Positions 62,394 to 64,000 of a stretch of 64,000 nt of DNA are shown here, in pieces (position 1 is the first letter of the stretch; each line of letters begins with the position of its first letter). A program made the translations under genes and the position numbers. This stretch comes from Dillenia suffruticosa (taxonomy: Eukaryota; Streptophyta; Magnoliopsida; Dilleniales; Dilleniaceae): assembly GCA_033439265.1 (NCBI GenBank), contig JAVTVX010000035.1, forward strand, positions 5,126,001 through 5,190,000, in the 5' to 3' direction. The notes beneath the pieces were generated by a model. It saw only the letters and a program-made list of their open reading frames with translations, did not search any database and was not told the DNA's origin.

Positions 62394-63329
62394 TTTCCCA
62401 AAATGAGTGTCAAAATTTTATATGGTGAATTTGCTATTCCATCTGTAAAAAGTGGATAGAGCAACTTCAACTTGGGGGTAGTTTTGGAAGAAAATGCCTT
62501 GTAGCAAAATCGAAGAAATTAATGCTGTTCTCTTCATGTGTCTTTGAGTCACTTTGTTACTCAAAATAGGATGGATGGGGTAATTTATATTGTTCAAAGG
62601 TAGTATAACTATAATTTGCTTTGATTAGTTTTGATGTTCATTTTTATGTGAGGTAGGCTTGGTATAAATCCAAGTCAAGGCCATCATTTCACAAGCTTGT
62701 TATTTTTGTCTTTACAGTAGCTGGGACTGATGAAGATGATGCTGGAGACTCCATGTACATTAGGCAGACTAATAGGAAGGTGGCAGAAAGAAATGATTTA
62801 TCATCTCTTCCATTTATTAATAACGATACTTCTCAGATGTCTGTGTTTCCAAAACTTGCCTGGCAAACTTCTCATGACAGAGATATCAAGCTATTTGAAT
62901 CTCGTGATCCTCCAAAAAATATGATAAGCTCAGCGAGCATGGTCAAAGATCCAAATGTTTTACACATCCCACTACATAGGGACTCACAACCATTTGCAAT
63001 TTTCTCTGGTCAAAGGGTGGATAACGTCAAAGATTCCAGATTTCTTGAGGGAGGTCAACTGGTTCCAAGTATACCTTGTGATCCACTTGATATGGAAGGC
63101 CTGGAAATTCCTTGGAGTGAGCTTGTTCTGAAAGAGAGGATTGGAGCAGGTAGTTCCCCTTCACCATTTTTTTTTTTTTGGGAAATGGCAATGTTGCAAA
63201 TGTGACCATCATACATTACAGTAGATAAGCTGTATCAGAGCTTAATGCTTGCTGTTTCTTTATGACCTTACTAACTAGTCCTTTTCAGGTTCATTTGGAA
63301 CTGTCCATCGTGCTGAATGGCATGGTTCG
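56085..63329 (+). CDS. CTR1: CTR1-like Raf-type protein kinase (ethylene signalling), 3' end beyond the window
   Basis: Negative regulator of ethylene responses; the family kinase acts at the ER with ethylene receptors and phosphorylates EIN2. Exons in view: 56085-56675, 59671-59972, 60059-60200, 60343-60446, 61397-61605, 62718-63149, 63289-63329; the next exon lies beyond 64000. About 607 residues are encoded, against a full length near 820 in Arabidopsis. The start PGRRSNYTLLSQFADD is almost identical to Arabidopsis CTR1. A proline run follows, then QRQSSGSSFGESSLSGEYY, then SWAQQTEESYQLQLALALRL. The EDR1-type regulatory domain spans exons 1-5 (HRFWVNGCLSY, LPIGSLSFGLCRHRALLFK, KQYFSDSQSLNLVFD). 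The kinase domain begins with IPWSELVLKERIGAGSFGTV, the glycine-rich loop at about residues 592-599. Intron 1 is 3 kb and carries a GA microsatellite and an antisense LINE relic. Confidence 0.96.
57564..57645 (+). repeat. GA microsatellite
   Basis: About 40 uninterrupted GA units in CTR1 intron 1. Confidence 0.97.
58085..59165 (-). mobile_element. Decayed 3' part of a LINE retrotransposon, antisense in CTR1 intron 1
   Basis: Minus-strand translation, with frameshifts and stops, gives pieces in the order expected for a plant LINE ORF2 end. They are KYGSTYSGWMHKEVG, then VWKEIRKG, then FIVGNGSRTSFWHHEWCG, then LNDWE-like remnants, then RRGIVLVNRCSLYKRE, and finally MPWLVWKEKSRGVLNRVESS. The low-coordinate end (58085-58150) has the TTGTAAATAAAATTC-type LINE tail, without a poly(A). 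The element is a fossil. The 5' limit is approximate. Confidence 0.75.
62356..62390 (+). repeat. 35-base T homopolymer in CTR1 intron 5
   Basis: An uninterrupted T run of about 35 bases. It could be the poly(A) tail of a retrotransposed copy inserted in minus orientation, but I recognise no element next to it. Confidence 0.8.
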
Positions 63330-64000
63330 GTGAGCAATTTATCTTTCATATGTGTTTTAATTTCCAGATAGTAATTTGCTATACGCTACATTTAATGAAT
63401 TTTTGTTGTTTTTGGAGTTTGTTAGAGGATATTAGAGACAGTTGCATTAGTATTTTTGTTGTTATGTGTGATTGTGATGGTTAGAGATTTATATGCCGTT
63501 GTTATTTTCTCTCTGGAAAGTTGGTCAATATATTTATGAAATAGCTCACTGGAGATTGTTAAGTTCCAGTATGAACTTCAGCTGGCTTGAAAATTGAAAT
63601 ATCTAACAGAACCAAAGGGGTGTTTTTTTGACATCAGTGGCATCTTGGAGAGTCTAGAGTAATATTATGATGAGGTTATTGTTGGATTATGTTAGTCTTA
63701 AGTTGCATGGTTGTTATATATATATACATAAATTGTTTAGCATCCTTGTTCTGTATTTTGGGTTTATACAGATATAGTAGAAAAATCTTCACTTTTGTTA
63801 ATTTTCTTTTGAGCCCAGATCTTTTTAATGGAACAATAACACATGACATTTTAAATTATGATGTCATCCTTGGACTTTCATGTGTTATGGTTCTTAGGAA
63901 AAGATTGTGTTCAAACAATTTCGTGTAGCTAATTAGTTTTTTTTTAAGATTTATGTTTGTGAATTTGCATTGAATGTATGAAGTCTATCATTATGCATGG

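Overview
The window is nuclear DNA of a flowering plant, most likely a non-grass angiosperm. It is AT-rich with very long AT-rich introns, plant-type splice sites, several microsatellites, and conserved plant genes. I cannot name the species. It is not a prokaryotic or viral region, and I see no CRISPR array, operon, rRNA, tRNA gene or defence island.

Layout. 623-4418 (+): cytosolic enolase, 16 coding exons, complete. 4419-8584: intergenic, holding a 200-bp MITE-like element and a short SINE-like element. 8585-12652 (-): a plant-specific HD2-type histone deacetylase, 10 exons, with an AT-AC (U12-type) intron and a 17-nt micro-exon. It lies head-to-head with the next gene. 14221-26280 (+): sterol C-14 reductase (FACKEL), 13 exons, with a LINE relic and internal duplications in its introns. 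29.7-31.85 kb (+): a small cytochrome c oxidase subunit 7a-like protein with a long leader intron. About 35.5-48.7 kb (+): a DEMETER/ROS1-family 5-methylcytosine DNA glycosylase of about 1,900 residues, with a 305-bp tandem duplication that copied one exon. 48.7-55.8 kb: intergenic, with a SINE copy and a possible minus-strand leader near 52.7 kb. 56085 to beyond the right edge (+): CTR1, the Raf-like kinase of ethylene signalling, cut off just after its glycine-rich loop. A LINE relic sits antisense in its first intron.

The six genes are unrelated in function (glycolysis, chromatin, sterol synthesis, respiration, DNA demethylation, hormone signalling), as expected for a plant chromosome. I find no new multigene system. 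The most noteworthy features are splicing oddities (one AT-AC intron, three GC-AG introns and one more possible), the exon duplication in the demethylase gene, and transposon relics in introns. Exon borders were derived by hand from reading frame, splice consensus and recalled family sequences. They are consistent in phase except at the 5' end of the demethylase gene, which I could not resolve.
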